The notes under the pieces were generated by a model, which saw only the letters and a list, made by a program, of their open reading frames with translations, had not been told where the DNA came from and searched no databases. Below, piece after piece: positions 38,282 to 48,224 of a DNA stretch of 64,000 nucleotides; the stretch's first letter is position 1; each line of letters begins with the position of its first letter. Where the stretch lies: positions 8,417,431 through 8,481,430 of the forward strand of contig KK106981.1 of NCBI GenBank assembly GCA_000611775.1, written 5' to 3'. This DNA is from Umbilicaria muhlenbergii (lineage: Eukaryota; Ascomycota; Lecanoromycetes; Umbilicariales; Umbilicariaceae). Position numbers and translations under genes: made by a program.

Positions 38282-39884
38282 ATGGACGCGTCGTAAGTGT
38301 CGTAGTCTTCTCAGGATGAGTGTAACAGCTGACACACCCAGCAGCCAAGCCAACACGAGATCCCCTGTAAAGGCCTCATCAACCTTCCTCACCATCGCCG
38401 GCGAGCTCCGAAATCAAATCTACTCCTATCTCCTGGTCGAAGAAGCTATCCTCTACCCATACGACAATAAGCCATGTAGCCCCGATTGCCCCAAACACCA
38501 CCGTCACGACCCTAACGTCGCCATTCTGGCTGTCAACAAGCAAATCAATGCCGAAGCCACCCCGATCCTATACAGCAACGCCACCTTCCGCCTTACCACA
38601 GGTCATAACCTCATGCGTTTTCTCAACAAAAGTGATCACGTCTGCATGTTCCAGACTCCAACTCTTGAATCCATCTACCCAAGTCGACACCTCATCCGCA
38701 ACTTGCAGATCAAGTTCATTCCCGAGCATACACCAGCCGAGTTTCGAGACCAGAGGAACGTCGAATTGTGGGGTGACCCGGAATTTCGTGCCAAGACGAC
38801 GACTGAGAGAGCCCAGCTGCTACATCAGAGCGATAGGGATCTGAGTGAGATGGTCTGGCATAATGCTGGAGTTACCATTCCAAGACTACGAGGAGTAAAG
38901 GTCTTGACGCTTGACATCGAGCAGTGCTTCTGTCCGATGGGTTGTTGTAGGATGACAAGCCAGGTGATAACCTCGTTGGATGGACTGAAGACGAAGAAGG
39001 GGATCGAACTCGTCGTAAACGGGTGCTTGGTTCCAGGCGAGGAGCAGAAGATCCGGAAAGCCTTGAATTGCGTGCATGATCCTAAGCCTACCAAACCGAA
39101 TAGAGATCCGGTTCTGGACGCTCAGCATATTCGAAGCGTCTTCGAAGCTTTGTACAGCTCGAGTGAGTCGGATGACGAGAATGCCATTCTTGATGATGAG
39201 GAAGATAGTGATGATGACGATGAGGACGAGACTGACGGCGAAGATGACTCGGAGGATGATGACGAAGACTCGGAAGAGGATGAAGATAAAAATGATAGTA
39301 GCGACAGTGAGACCTCGGGTGATGTTGATGAAGACGTCCCTGTTGCCAAAGCAGATGTCGAAATGCTCGAAGCCAGCTCATGTGTCACGGATGCGCAGTC
39401 ACCATCAGAGAACGCCACGAAGACCGCAGGAGTTGATCAGAACAGTGAGTCTAGTAGCTCAAACACTGGAGACAGCACAGCAAAGGACAAAGCTGCCTTA
39501 CGAACCACCACGGCAAGTGGTATTGCACCTGCTACGACGGACAAGATCGACAACCTCCGTGTTCTTAGCTCGGAAGATGCTCGCCGCCTCATGGTCACTG
39601 GCAACCCTACCTCATCAGCAACAGACCCGGACAAACACTCTGCCGGACAGCGCCACAACCGCCGGCGCCCGAGCAAACAGGGAAAGGCGGCAATCAACCG
39701 CTCAGACAAGGCCTTGCTCGAATCCATCAAATCGGTAGATCCCACCCTCCCATCTCTCGTCTCTGAACCGATCCACACCGACGGCCCTGACGACTCAAGC
39801 AACCACGACAGCAACATGGACGATCTAATCGACCTGAGCGACATGCCCAACCTAGATATTCCGACCAGTTGGTCCACGTCCTAA
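38282..39884 (+). CDS. F-box-like / 2EXR-type protein with a long acidic stretch
   Basis: Residues near the N-terminus (TFLTIAGELRNQIYSYLL) match the F-box-like 2EXR motif of many fungal proteins. A cysteine-rich segment (CFCPMGCCRM) lies mid-protein, and a 50-residue Asp/Glu/Ser tract lies around 39160-39310, followed by a low-complexity tail. It is perhaps a substrate adaptor, but no partner can be inferred. The main frame is open from ATG 38316. I prefer a start at 38282: ATGGACGCGTC is followed by a consensus GTAAGT donor (38293), a CTGAC branch site and a CAGCAG acceptor (38341 or 38344). Both acceptors keep the frame and give MDAS(S)QANT. If unspliced, the 38316 start gives 522 residues. 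Confidence 0.75.
38293..38341 (+). other. probable first intron of the F-box-like gene, NAGNAG acceptor
   Basis: This is a 49-nt (or 52-nt) GTAAGT...CAGCAG intron with CTGAC 9 nt before the acceptor. Its size matches the other introns of the window. It removes the ATG at 38316. Confidence 0.55.
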
Positions 39885-41121
39885 CATCTCGATCAGGAGC
39901 TATGAACACCGAATCCGGAGCCGCAAAGGAGATTCTCATCCCTCATGTTGTCGAGCTTGTTGGGAGGCAAGGGGTCTGAGTAGCCAAGTGCGCAGTTCTG
40001 AAGATGTCACGGTGTGGGACGTTGTGGTGGAAAAGTGACATGACCAATCGAGAGGCAGGGCTACTGGGAAAAGTCGAATCAAGGTCGGTCGGCGAGGGAG
40101 TTGTGATATACTGGCAAGCAATGTAGTGCAGACAAAGCATGTGATATTGGCGAGCAAGGTCACGACGAAACGACACAAATCTCTGATATCGCTGCTGGAA
40201 TGATATCATGGAGTTCTCCGGGACAGAGATCTTGTATCAGGGGAACATTTACTGCTTGCTACTACTTGCATCTCCTCAGCTACGGTAGTCGGGGAATGTT
40301 AGCTTTGGCGACTTACGTTTCTAGTTCTACAGCTGTAGATGAAGCAAAAATGGAATGCAGATAGATATTCACTTGCATATGTTACTTCAACATGACTTGC
40401 GCAAACAGCAGAAACCGCGTATGCTGTGCCCTTGGAAGATGAGATAGCGAGGCCCTTGAGAAGGAGAAGTACCTAGCCGACCAACGACCTACCCCCCCTC
40501 TACCCATCACAACAACACGCTCGCTCATGCCACTGCTATTTCTCCTCTCTCCAAGCACTCACACCTCGTACGCACCCACCGAGTGTTACAAGCGCAGTGC
40601 AGTTTCAACCCGACAATCCCGCGTGAGCAGAGAGTACAACTCTAGTATCATCTAACCAGACAGATAACCAACCCACTCGCTACCATTCTACGCAAGATAA
40701 TGCAACAGTTCAAGCTCTAAAACAAACAACCAAGCCGCCACGCCATGGGGGGGTATCATAAAACACAAAACCAAGCCCTTAAAAACCAGAAAAGATGCGG
40801 ACCTTGAAATTCTCCCTCTCTCCTTCTCTCCGTCTCTGCCGAACGCCCGGGTATCAGATCGTTCCATGTCGTCATCGCTCGTTCGTTTCGTGGGGATTGC
40901 CTCTCCCTGCCTTCCCCGCCGCCCCTTCCCTGCCTTCCCTTCCCTTCACTCCGCCTCCCCATAACCACGCACGTTCCCACCCTAAGGATTAAGTCATCTT
41001 CGATAGATGCGCCGCTCTACTTCTATTAACCAGTATTAAGTTGGATTAGAAATTCTCTGGATTTGCTGTAAGTATGTAAACTTACCGAAAGTTCTACAAT
41101 GCCTCTATATCCACCACTCAT
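39885..41121. other. intergenic between convergent genes, no gene seen
   Basis: This is 1.2 kb of 3' flanks. A pyrimidine-rich tract on the plus strand (40800-40990) gives spurious frames on both strands. I recognise nothing. Confidence 0.5.
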
Positions 41122-42610
41122 CTATTCATCCAACAGAAACCTCAAAAATGCCTTTGCAACCACAACCCCATCTTGTTCCTCCCCCTCCCCCTCCATCCCA
41201 TCCAACAGCCGATCGATCTCGTCCCCCTTCCCCAACCCCAACCCCAGCCTGACCCCTCCCCCCTTCACCGCCATCCCCTTCCCCATCCCCATGCCCAACC
41301 CCAACCTCGGCGGCAACGGCAACGGCCCCACCGCCCCTCGTCCAGAGACCGCGCTCCTCGCGTCCTCATCGCTACTGAAGCCCTCCCCGCCCCCACCCCC
41401 TCTCCCAAAGGTGTCCCCCGCGGCCGCGACCTTCGTCCCGGAAGGACTCCCGCGCCCCAGCCCCGCCCTGACCGAATAGCCCGGACTGCTCATAAACAGC
41501 AACGTCTCCACGGCGTCCTTTTCCATCCGAGCTTTCTGACTCGGGGTGCGGACGGCCGGGGCGCGATTCCGCGCCGGGGGTGTAGAGGGGAGACGCGGGG
41601 AGGAGGAGCGGAGGCGAGGTTGCAGCGACGGAGGGGGTGGGTGTAGCGGGTGGGTGTGGGAGGCGTGGGTCGAGCGGCGGGGTTGGATGTCGACGGGCGG
41701 GGCCAGGGACGGACGGGAGGAGGCGGAGGAGTGGGCGCGCCAGAACTGCTCGTAGGTGCGGGAGGGGTGGTCGGGGGAGTAGAGGGGATGGGATGGGTCG
41801 CGCGGTGGGGGGTAGGCGTGGTCGAGGCGTGCGGTGCCGGTGTGGACGTGGGTGTATTCGGGGGAGGCGGTTGAGCGCTCGGAGGACTGGGCGAAGCCTG
41901 GGCGGTCGATGGTGAGGGGGGAGTCGAAGGGGTGGGTGGTGCTTGTGGGTGTGGCGGAGAGGGGGGAGGGGGGGGCGAGGGATTCGATTTCGGAGATTGT
42001 GCGGGTTTGCCAGCCGTGTTGGACTTTGACCATGGCGTAGGAGAGGGGGGGGAATGTTAGCGGCGGTGAAGATGGGTGCATGGTATAAGAAGGGATGAGA
42101 ATGTACCTCTCCGATTTGACTTCCGTTGGAGCTGGTGCTGGCGGTTTTAGCGTGGCGCCGTGGGGTGTGGGCTACTGGGCTTGTGGGTGAGCTTGCGCCT
42201 CCGGGCTTGATGTCTCCGCTTGCTGTGCGCTTATGCCCGTGCACGTATTCTCCATCAAGCCCAACGTTATGCGCGACAGATTTCTGCGCGACATTCGTGT
42301 CTAATCGTGAAGGTTGGTTTCTCGGGTATGATTCCAGTCTTCTCGCAGATACAGTCCCACACTCATTGCTCTCCTGCACGACTTTCCGCCCGGACTTTGA
42401 TGGTCGGTCTTGACTGGAAGGATTGGATGCTGTGCTCGGAGGTGTTTCTAGATGGCTCTGATATTCCAATGTTGACGATTGGGATGCTTCGTTTGATGAG
42501 AGGTGGGTGGAAGTTGATGGACTAGTTGCGCTTTCGTAATATGAAGCAGGCTGAGCGTTGGCTTGGGACCCTGGCTCTGAAGTTGGTGCGTAGTCATGTT
42601 TTGGGTACAT
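41122..42610 (-). CDS. WHI5/NRM1-like G1/S transcription repressor
   Basis: Whi5/Nrm1 proteins bind SBF/MBF and hold back G1/S genes until CDK phosphorylates them (family knowledge). The diagnostic block, ARMEKDAVETLLFMSSPGYS, lies near 41470-41540 and is the GTB-type motif. The rest is Ser/Pro/Thr-rich and disordered with many S/T-P sites, as in the family. The N-terminal exon is open from ATG 42610 (MYPKHDYAPTSEPGS), and the C-terminal exon covers 42023-41122. The join is unsettled: a strong donor at 42106 (GTACATT) with the only nearby acceptor (AAAG ending at 42024) is off by one base. A weak GTCAAA donor at 42120 with the same acceptor would keep the frame and give 463 residues. Confidence 0.7.
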
Positions 42611-43447
42611 GGCGTGCTCTGCTGAGGAGGCCCATACAAGTTAGTTGGTGCACAGAGATGTCCTCGCGCATTGCGCACCTTTGTCCACACCGGTCGAAGG
42701 GATTTGGGCCATGGTAGGACCATGCTGCACCGGTAGCATCATGCACCTCCGAACGTACCCAGAGTGTCACGCTTTTGCTGTTGTCGTCGTCACGGTAGAA
42801 GTGTACAGGCGATGGGATGTAGAGTGAGGCGTGGAGGTGAGTGGTACGTGGCCTCGAAGGATTGCGGATTGGGGATTGGGGATTGGGGATTGATTGCGCG
42901 TGACTCCGATGACGGGGAGCACGCAACGCGTGAATGGTAGGTAAGGTATCTACTCTACGAGTAGACTAGCCAATGACAACGGATCACTCGTCCGGCTCTC
43001 TCGCGCAATAGCCGCCTCCGCGAGGCTGACTGCATTTTCCAGCACTCTCGGTGTGGAGCTGAGCGTGACTAGCGACTAATGACAACGAGAAACAATGCTC
43101 GATTGTTGCATACGTACAAGGGGTGATGTGGAGGCCATGCCCTGGAGGACGTGTCGAGGGGGCCCTCAAGCATCAAGGCTGAACGGCTCCGTCCGCCGGG
43201 GTCCGGGGCACTGGAGGGGCCACGCGGGGGCGTCTCCAGGCGTCTCCAGGCGTCTCCTGGTGTCACATGGCCTTTGGGCGGGGCCTTCGTCACAAATGCG
43301 CACAGGAATCTACTTCTCCATCTACTTCTCCATCTACTTCTCCACCTCCATCAAAACCACAATCATCGCCAATCTCGGAGGCATCGATATGCAACCGGGG
43401 ACATCTCGAAAGTGGAAATGGCCGGCCATCACAGGGATACTGTACTA
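42611..43447. other. WHI5-like upstream region with simple repeats
   Basis: It contains an 8-bp repeat, GGATTGGG (42866-42893), a 10-bp repeat, CGTCTCCAGG x3 (43231-43260), and a 12-bp repeat, ATCTACTTCTCC x3 (43308-43343). No gene is supported. Confidence 0.5.
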
Positions 43448-43462
43448 GGACAAAAGTCTCCG
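43448..43462 (+). repeat. left TIR of the Tc1/mariner-type element
   Basis: GGACAAAAGTCTCCG is a perfect 15-bp match to the inverted copy at 44870-44884; the next bases (GCA vs ACA) still match in part. Confidence 0.8.
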
Positions 43463-43607
43463 GCAGCGGGTTACCCCACCAATCTACTCATACATACCCA
43501 CCCCTACTACTCAACAACCCAGAGACTTGTAGTTTTGCATAGAGATTAAGGTATAGAGTATAGATACATGAGTTCTACAGTCATAACTATAATCAAAAGC
43601 GGGTGTA

Positions 43608-44825
43608 TCAACCCTCTGCCTCTATGACCGCATTAACCCTACGATCCATAGACTGTATAAGGGTGTTCATATAATTTTTAGTAACCTCAGGCCACGCCTC
43701 CTGCAAAGCCTTCAAAAGCGTGGCTCTGACACTGTCCTCGCCGCCTGAAATATCCTCAATACCAGGGTGAATTTCATAGCTCAATTCTTTCAGTCGAAAC
43801 CAGAGGTGTTCTATAGGGTTTAAATCTGATGAATAAGGGGGCCAATCTGTTGAAATTTCACTGTCGCCTGCTTAGTGGCTTAGCATTCCCCCACTATATA
43901 TTCGCACCACCTTTCGTAGCAATCGAACTCCAGTCAATCCGTTGAATAAATTCAACACAATCCATATAGTTCTGACTGTTCAGCGCCTCAAAATGCTGCT
44001 CAAACCATGACTGATAAATCCCTTCCTTTTTTGGCTTCATGAATCATGGCTTTGTCCCACTTCTTATGAGGTAGATGAGACACTCATTTCCGCCGCTTGC
44101 CAGAACTTCTTTCAACAGAGCACTTATCTGATCATATAACTTTAATTCAGTCTTCATATGTTCAGTCTCTATGAGCCAAAGCCCATTTCAGTCGCTTGGC
44201 AGGTTTTATTTTGGTCAGTCAGTTTGTCAAACCATAGTATTTCAAGACTCTGTATATGATTTTTCTACTGCAATCCAATCCCATCTTCTCCTGGAACTTT
44301 TGGTAGGTGACATGACGGCGATCACGCTCAGGGTGGGTTCTAGGATGTCTGGACTGAGGTTTTGACACCCCCGTTGGGCGTGAGTTGGCTCGAGACAGGG
44401 TGTTGATGTCAGGCACCCGCCAAATCAATAGCCCGTCACGCTAAGCCTCGTCAAGTAAAGGGCCAATACAGTGCTATTAAGCGAGTATATAGCTGGCTTC
44501 TCCGCCCGTATGGTTCCTGTTTCCTTAGCAGTCATAGGCCTTTATGAAAGGGCTGTGACTGCTTCACGCCCTCATAACCCTGTCGCAGCGCCTTAGTGAG
44601 CTGGCATATATGGGCCAGCCGCTTATAGTCGATTCTTGTGGTTCGAGGCGCGCGTGTAGTCTTGACAAGAGAAGTAGGTGTGGCTCCTTCAGCAGCTCTG
44701 CCAATCAATATTCCACGCTTATATGGACTCAACTCCTTTCGACGAGTCGTGTTGCCAGAAATGGCCTTTAATGGAGTTCTAAGCATGATTTTGTGAGTGG
44801 TTGAAGAAGCCTGCTTTCTATTCAC
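43608..44825 (-). pseudogene. Tc1/mariner transposase, broken
   Basis: The N-terminal part (44825-44532) shows the fungal Tc1-type helix-turn-helix (LSPYKRGILIGRAAEG). A middle piece (44428-44219) carries TYQKFQEKMGLDCSRKIIY. The C-terminal part, ending at the stop 43608-43610, shows DWPPYSSDLNPIEHLW followed by RLKELSYEIHPGIED and a long helix to INAVIEAEG-like text. The pieces lie in different frames with stops between, so no functional transposase is made. The final DDE residue region is recognisable, but the catalytic triad cannot be confirmed. Confidence 0.78.
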
Positions 44826-44869
44826 ATGCTATCCTACGCCTTCTATTCTAGAAAAATTACGCGAAATGT

Positions 44870-44884
44870 CGGAGACTTTTGTCC
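44870..44884 (-). repeat. right TIR of the Tc1/mariner-type element
   Basis: It is the inverted copy of 43448-43462 and is followed by ATTA. Confidence 0.8.
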
Positions 44885-45016
44885 ATTAACTGTAGAGATG
44901 GATCCGCTGCAATGCCTGCAGTGACTTGCTTGCAGCAATGGCTGGCAAGGCACGGCTGCCTTCAGACTAAATAGAACGAGGCTGAGCATTCTTTCCTACA
45001 CAACCAAGCCGAGAAA

Positions 45017-45145
45017 ATGGCGCATCTGCCCCAGGACTTTTCTCCTCATTTCCACCTTTCTTCGTCCCGTTATCTTCTGATTCTATTCCGACACAAAGAC
45101 ATCCAGAGTCGTGAAGCCTTTCTCTCTCTACCATTTGTTGTTTAG
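45017..45145 (+). CDS. possible upstream ORF (42 aa) before the membrane-protein gene
   Basis: It has an ATG in a good context (GAAAATGG) 198 bp before the main start. It encodes 42 residues without family features and ends before the main ATG. If it is transcribed in the leader, it could lower translation of the downstream gene. Leader extent is unknown. Confidence 0.25.
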   Translation: MAHLPQDFSPHFHLSSSRYLLILFRHKDIQSREAFLSLPFVV

Positions 45146-45214
45146 TTGTCGAGTCGCTGAACTGCAGTTCAAGTCCATAAGAAATTCCGCGCTAAACCCC
45201 CGAGTTCGATTACC

Positions 45215-46477
45215 ATGTATGACCTACCACGCTTGACGCTGCTCCTTGTTGCGATCATCCATGTCAGCGCCGCTGCCGAAGCCTCGTCCGACCCTTCGAG
45301 CACAACAGACAAACAGCGAGTTGGATGGACCCATAATCCAGGCACCCGCGGGACCCTGAATATACTGGAGAGCTGCTTGTTCACCATCCTGGCTTGTACG
45401 TGGAGTGTGTTACATCTGAACGTACCGGCTCCGGGCGATGGACCGTGGACGAGGCGCTTACGGAAAGCCAAGTGGCTCTTCTGGACGCTGCTCCTACCAG
45501 AATACGTCCTAGCTCTCTCCATCCAAGAGCGGAGAGTAGTTCATAAAGTAGTGAAATTGATCAACCGTCGCATTCTTGAGTTGAATCTCGGTGGCTCTCG
45601 CAATGCAGCAAACACTGAAGTGGCTGATGTTGGCGAAGAGGAGGAGGGAATACTGCTTCAACCTGAGGTAGGGCTAAGTGTCGCCTCTGTGAACCCAGGC
45701 GGCTATAAAAACGACACAACGCCGAAGCCGTGGACTATTTCGCATATCTATTATGCCAATATGGGTGGCGTGAGAGTGAATTTGGGACACAACAACCGGC
45801 AAGAAGATGATATCGAGTCTTCTTACTATGTTTCGGGCATTATGCTTGAAGACCCGGAATGTCCAAAGGCAGTAGTTGAAGCCATTCTCCGATATGGGTT
45901 ATCAGAGAATGATATCAGGGACAGAAGCAATAGCGATCCATTTACCAAATCTCTCGCGATTCTTCAGATTCTCTGGTTGGTGCTGTCAGTGAGTGCAAGA
46001 AAAGCGCGCAACGTGGCCTCTTCACAGCTGGAGATTGTTACTCTCGCCCTTGCTGTCATGGCCGTGCTGATCTACGCAGCGTGCTGGGATAAGCCACAGA
46101 ATGTCGACGAAGCTATAACGGTGATGGCGCCTACAGATGAGTCTGATCTCTCTTCTACAGTGGCCTTTCTGAAACCGGTGTGGGACCAGTCTATTTTCGG
46201 CTTAGTATTCCCCCAGTTGGGGCCTAAAGTTACGCCTCCGGATCGAGTGCCGAATGACAGCTTGTCAAACTGCCCTGATGAAAGCTTCCGCCCGCTTATA
46301 GATTTGATGGCGGCTATCGCCCTTGTATTCGGAGGGCTCCATTGCCTCGCATGGAACTTTGAATTCCCAACTGAAGCTGAGCGAGTGATATGGAGGTGTG
46401 CGAGCATTGCATCAACTACGGCCCTGTTATGGCGCACCTACGCACTTACCCTATGTATTCACTTATTGCCTGATTAG
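45215..46477 (+). CDS. fungal polytopic membrane protein of unknown function
   Basis: This is a 420-residue frame with a likely signal peptide (LLLVAIIHVSAAAEASS) and then a block common in a large fungal family (GTRGTLNILESCLFTILAC, TWSVLHLNVP, WTISHIYYANMGG). Three or more further spans follow (LAILQILWLVLSV, LEIVTLALAVMAVLIYAACW, LIDLMAAIALVFGGLHCLAW). The signature DPFTKSLAILQ and KPQNVDEA also fit. Function is unknown. Family members normally continue with a last span and a C-terminal motif; a matching stretch lies at 46593-46829, beyond a stop. Either an intron I cannot place joins them or the gene is truncated. It sits between a dead transposon and a MITE. Confidence 0.7.
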   Translation: MYDLPRLTLLLVAIIHVSAAAEASSDPSSTTDKQRVGWTHNPGTRGTLNILESCLFTILACTWSVLHLNVPAPGDGPWTRRLRKAKWLFWTLLLPEYVLALSIQERRVVHKVVKLINRRILELNLGGSRNAANTEVADVGEEEEGILLQPEVGLSVASVNPGGYKNDTTPKPWTISHIYYANMGGVRVNLGHNNRQEDDIESSYYVSGIMLEDPECPKAVVEAILRYGLSENDIRDRSNSDPFTKSLAILQILWLVLSVSARKARNVASSQLEIVTLALAVMAVLIYAACWDKPQNVDEAITVMAPTDESDLSSTVAFLKPVWDQSIFGLVFPQLGPKVTPPDRVPNDSLSNCPDESFRPLIDLMAAIALVFGGLHCLAWNFEFPTEAERVIWRCASIASTTALLWRTYALTLCIHLLPD

Positions 46478-46592
46478 GCTTAGGGCCATCTTAGTTTACT
46501 GCCCCACTTTAGGTAGTATTTAGTTGGCTCGTAGGAGCTTTTAGGGAATACAATCCTTTTCATACACACGAGTTCAGCTTACGGCTTAACAG

Positions 46593-46829
46593 GCCCCCGG
46601 CATTACCATCGCATTCAGCGTGGGCACTTCAACCGCATTCGACGCGTTTGTGCCTAATAGTTATGACAACTTGCATGACTTTTGCTTTGACTTTATTTCG
46701 TTTTCTGGAACTATTCTATACGTACTCGCACGCCTTGCACTCCTCATCATCGCTTTCACAAGTCTCCGGTCGATGCCAGAGGATGTTTACATCACCACAT
46801 GGGCCAAATACCTCCCGAATGTACAGTAG
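46593..46829 (+). pseudogene. detached C-terminal part of the membrane-protein family
   Basis: The open stretch carries ILYVLARLALLIIAFTSLRS and then MPEDVYITTWAKYLPNVQ and a stop, typical of the last span and tail of the family to which 45215-46477 belongs. No phase-compatible strong donor/acceptor pair is visible between 46423 and 46618. It may be the last exon or a leftover. Confidence 0.55.
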
Positions 46830-47149
46830 GATCGAGATCGTTCCTGTCACCTCCAAGACATCGACGAACCGACTGAGATGTCAAGTGGGACATGCATCAC
46901 GTTAGCAGAACAGGCCCCGGGTCTACAAACCACAGCCAGGATCGCCTCAACATGAAGTCGGGGTTCGTTTCGTACCGGAACCAGTCCGTGATTCCTCCAA
47001 CCTCGTCAATCTCCCTCGATCTGCTTGCTGTGTTCGATCGGCCTTTCAAGCCAACATCATTAACCGCATGGTCACAGATTTGGAAGCTGGCAAGAGATGG
47101 CCGTGTCATAAGGCAGGCCTTGAGATGGATCAGATTATATACAGGACGG
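46830..47149. other. no gene seen
   Basis: Frames of 75-90 codons exist on both strands, without recognisable features. Confidence 0.5.
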
Positions 47150-47277
47150 TAGGGTTGGCAATAGTCCATGTGGTCGTACTGGCCCGACTGGATTGACCGA
47201 CTATCTAGGCCAAACAGTCAGTCGGTCGGTCCAGTCCAAGGGGACTTGGACCGACTATTGGACCATTACCAACCCTG
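47150..47277. mobile_element. hAT-like MITE, 128 bp
   Basis: The ends YAGGGTTGGYAAT are inverted repeats matching over about 18 bp, and the interior forms a second inverted repeat around GACTGG/CCAGTC and CGGTC, so the whole unit can fold on itself. It is flanked by an 8-bp duplication, CAGGACGG/CAGGACGC (47142-47149 and 47278-47285; 7 of 8 match). An 8-bp duplication and a CAGGG-type end fit the hAT superfamily. It has no coding capacity. Confidence 0.78.
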
Positions 47278-48224
47278 CAGGACGCCGTGATTCCACACCG
47301 ACGCTGAGCAATGGCTGCCGTGAAGCCCGAGAGCTAAACCCAGGCTCACCCTGCGGAGAATGCGGTGCAGTCGAAGCAAGCGTTGAATGTCCCTTCGAAA
47401 GCGGTGTTGGGGGATAATCTGGGGCTTTGAATATCTTTCCTGAAATTTAGGGATCTCATTACTATCTCATTGAGTTTGATATAGCGTCTGTCTAACACAC
47501 CTGAGGTAGATGGAGCATTGGTTGGATTAGGGTTGAAGCTCGATCGTACCGCACCTCTTGCTTATCTTTATGATATATACCCTGAAGCTATTGCTGTGCA
47601 CTGATTCTCCTCTTTACTTCACTCAACTGTCCACCCCACATACCACAAGGCTATGTGCCGACTTTACCCTTCGAGGCTTGGGCAGTAGCTCCGACTCGAG
47701 CTGCTCTGTCTAATCTGCCAGCTATGGTCATAGCCTCGAATCACGGGATAGTCAAGCGACAGGAACAACAATCAGTGCTCGAGACCTTCAACAGCCAAAA
47801 CATCTCACATGATCTCCCTTGAGGCCACTACTCTATAACACAGAGCTAGAGAACAAACAGCACTACAATGGTGCCCGGGAAGATCCGTCTACTTGGCGGT
47901 GTAGGGAAAGATCAGCCGCAATGTAGTCCATCTGATCCGCAGGAACGCACGAGCCGGAGAAAGAACGAGACTCATACACGTTTCCCTACTCCTACAACTA
48001 CGCCTACACCAGCACCCCAACACCACGCTACGCCACAGGCCGTGAAAAAAAAGGGTATCTCTATGTATCATCATTAAACCCCGAGTCTCATCACTCATCT
48101 ATCATTCCTCGTTCCCACCCCTCATCCCTCGCCCCAACCGCTCACCCCTCACGCCTCATGCCCATCTCCCCCATCCCCTTTCCCATTCGCCATCCCCTAC
48201 CCCCCCCTTATCTCCCTCCCTCCC
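47278..48224. other. intergenic, no gene seen
   Basis: This is 0.95 kb, including the C/T-rich 3' flank of the DUF300 gene (48090-48224). I recognise nothing coding. Confidence 0.5.

Larger units (their letters stand above)
43448..44884 (-). mobile_element. Tc1/mariner-type DNA transposon, decayed
   Basis: The ends GGACAAAAGTCTCCG (43448-43462) and its inverted copy (44870-44884) bound a 1.44-kb element, a normal size for the family. TA lies directly outside the left end, and TA is two bases from the right end, so the exact edge there is uncertain. Between them lies a broken minus-strand transposase with a helix-turn-helix part and the classic C-terminal DWPPYSSDLNPIEHLW block. CpG content is near normal, unlike the big LTR nest. 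Confidence 0.82.

Noticed and set aside
41372-42023. Continuation of the WHI5-like first frame beyond the intron
   Set aside because: It becomes a Pro/Arg/His-rich string in the wrong frame. The Whi5-type block is in the neighbouring frame.
47193-47417. 74-codon plus-strand frame
   Set aside because: It overlaps the MITE and has no recognisable domain.
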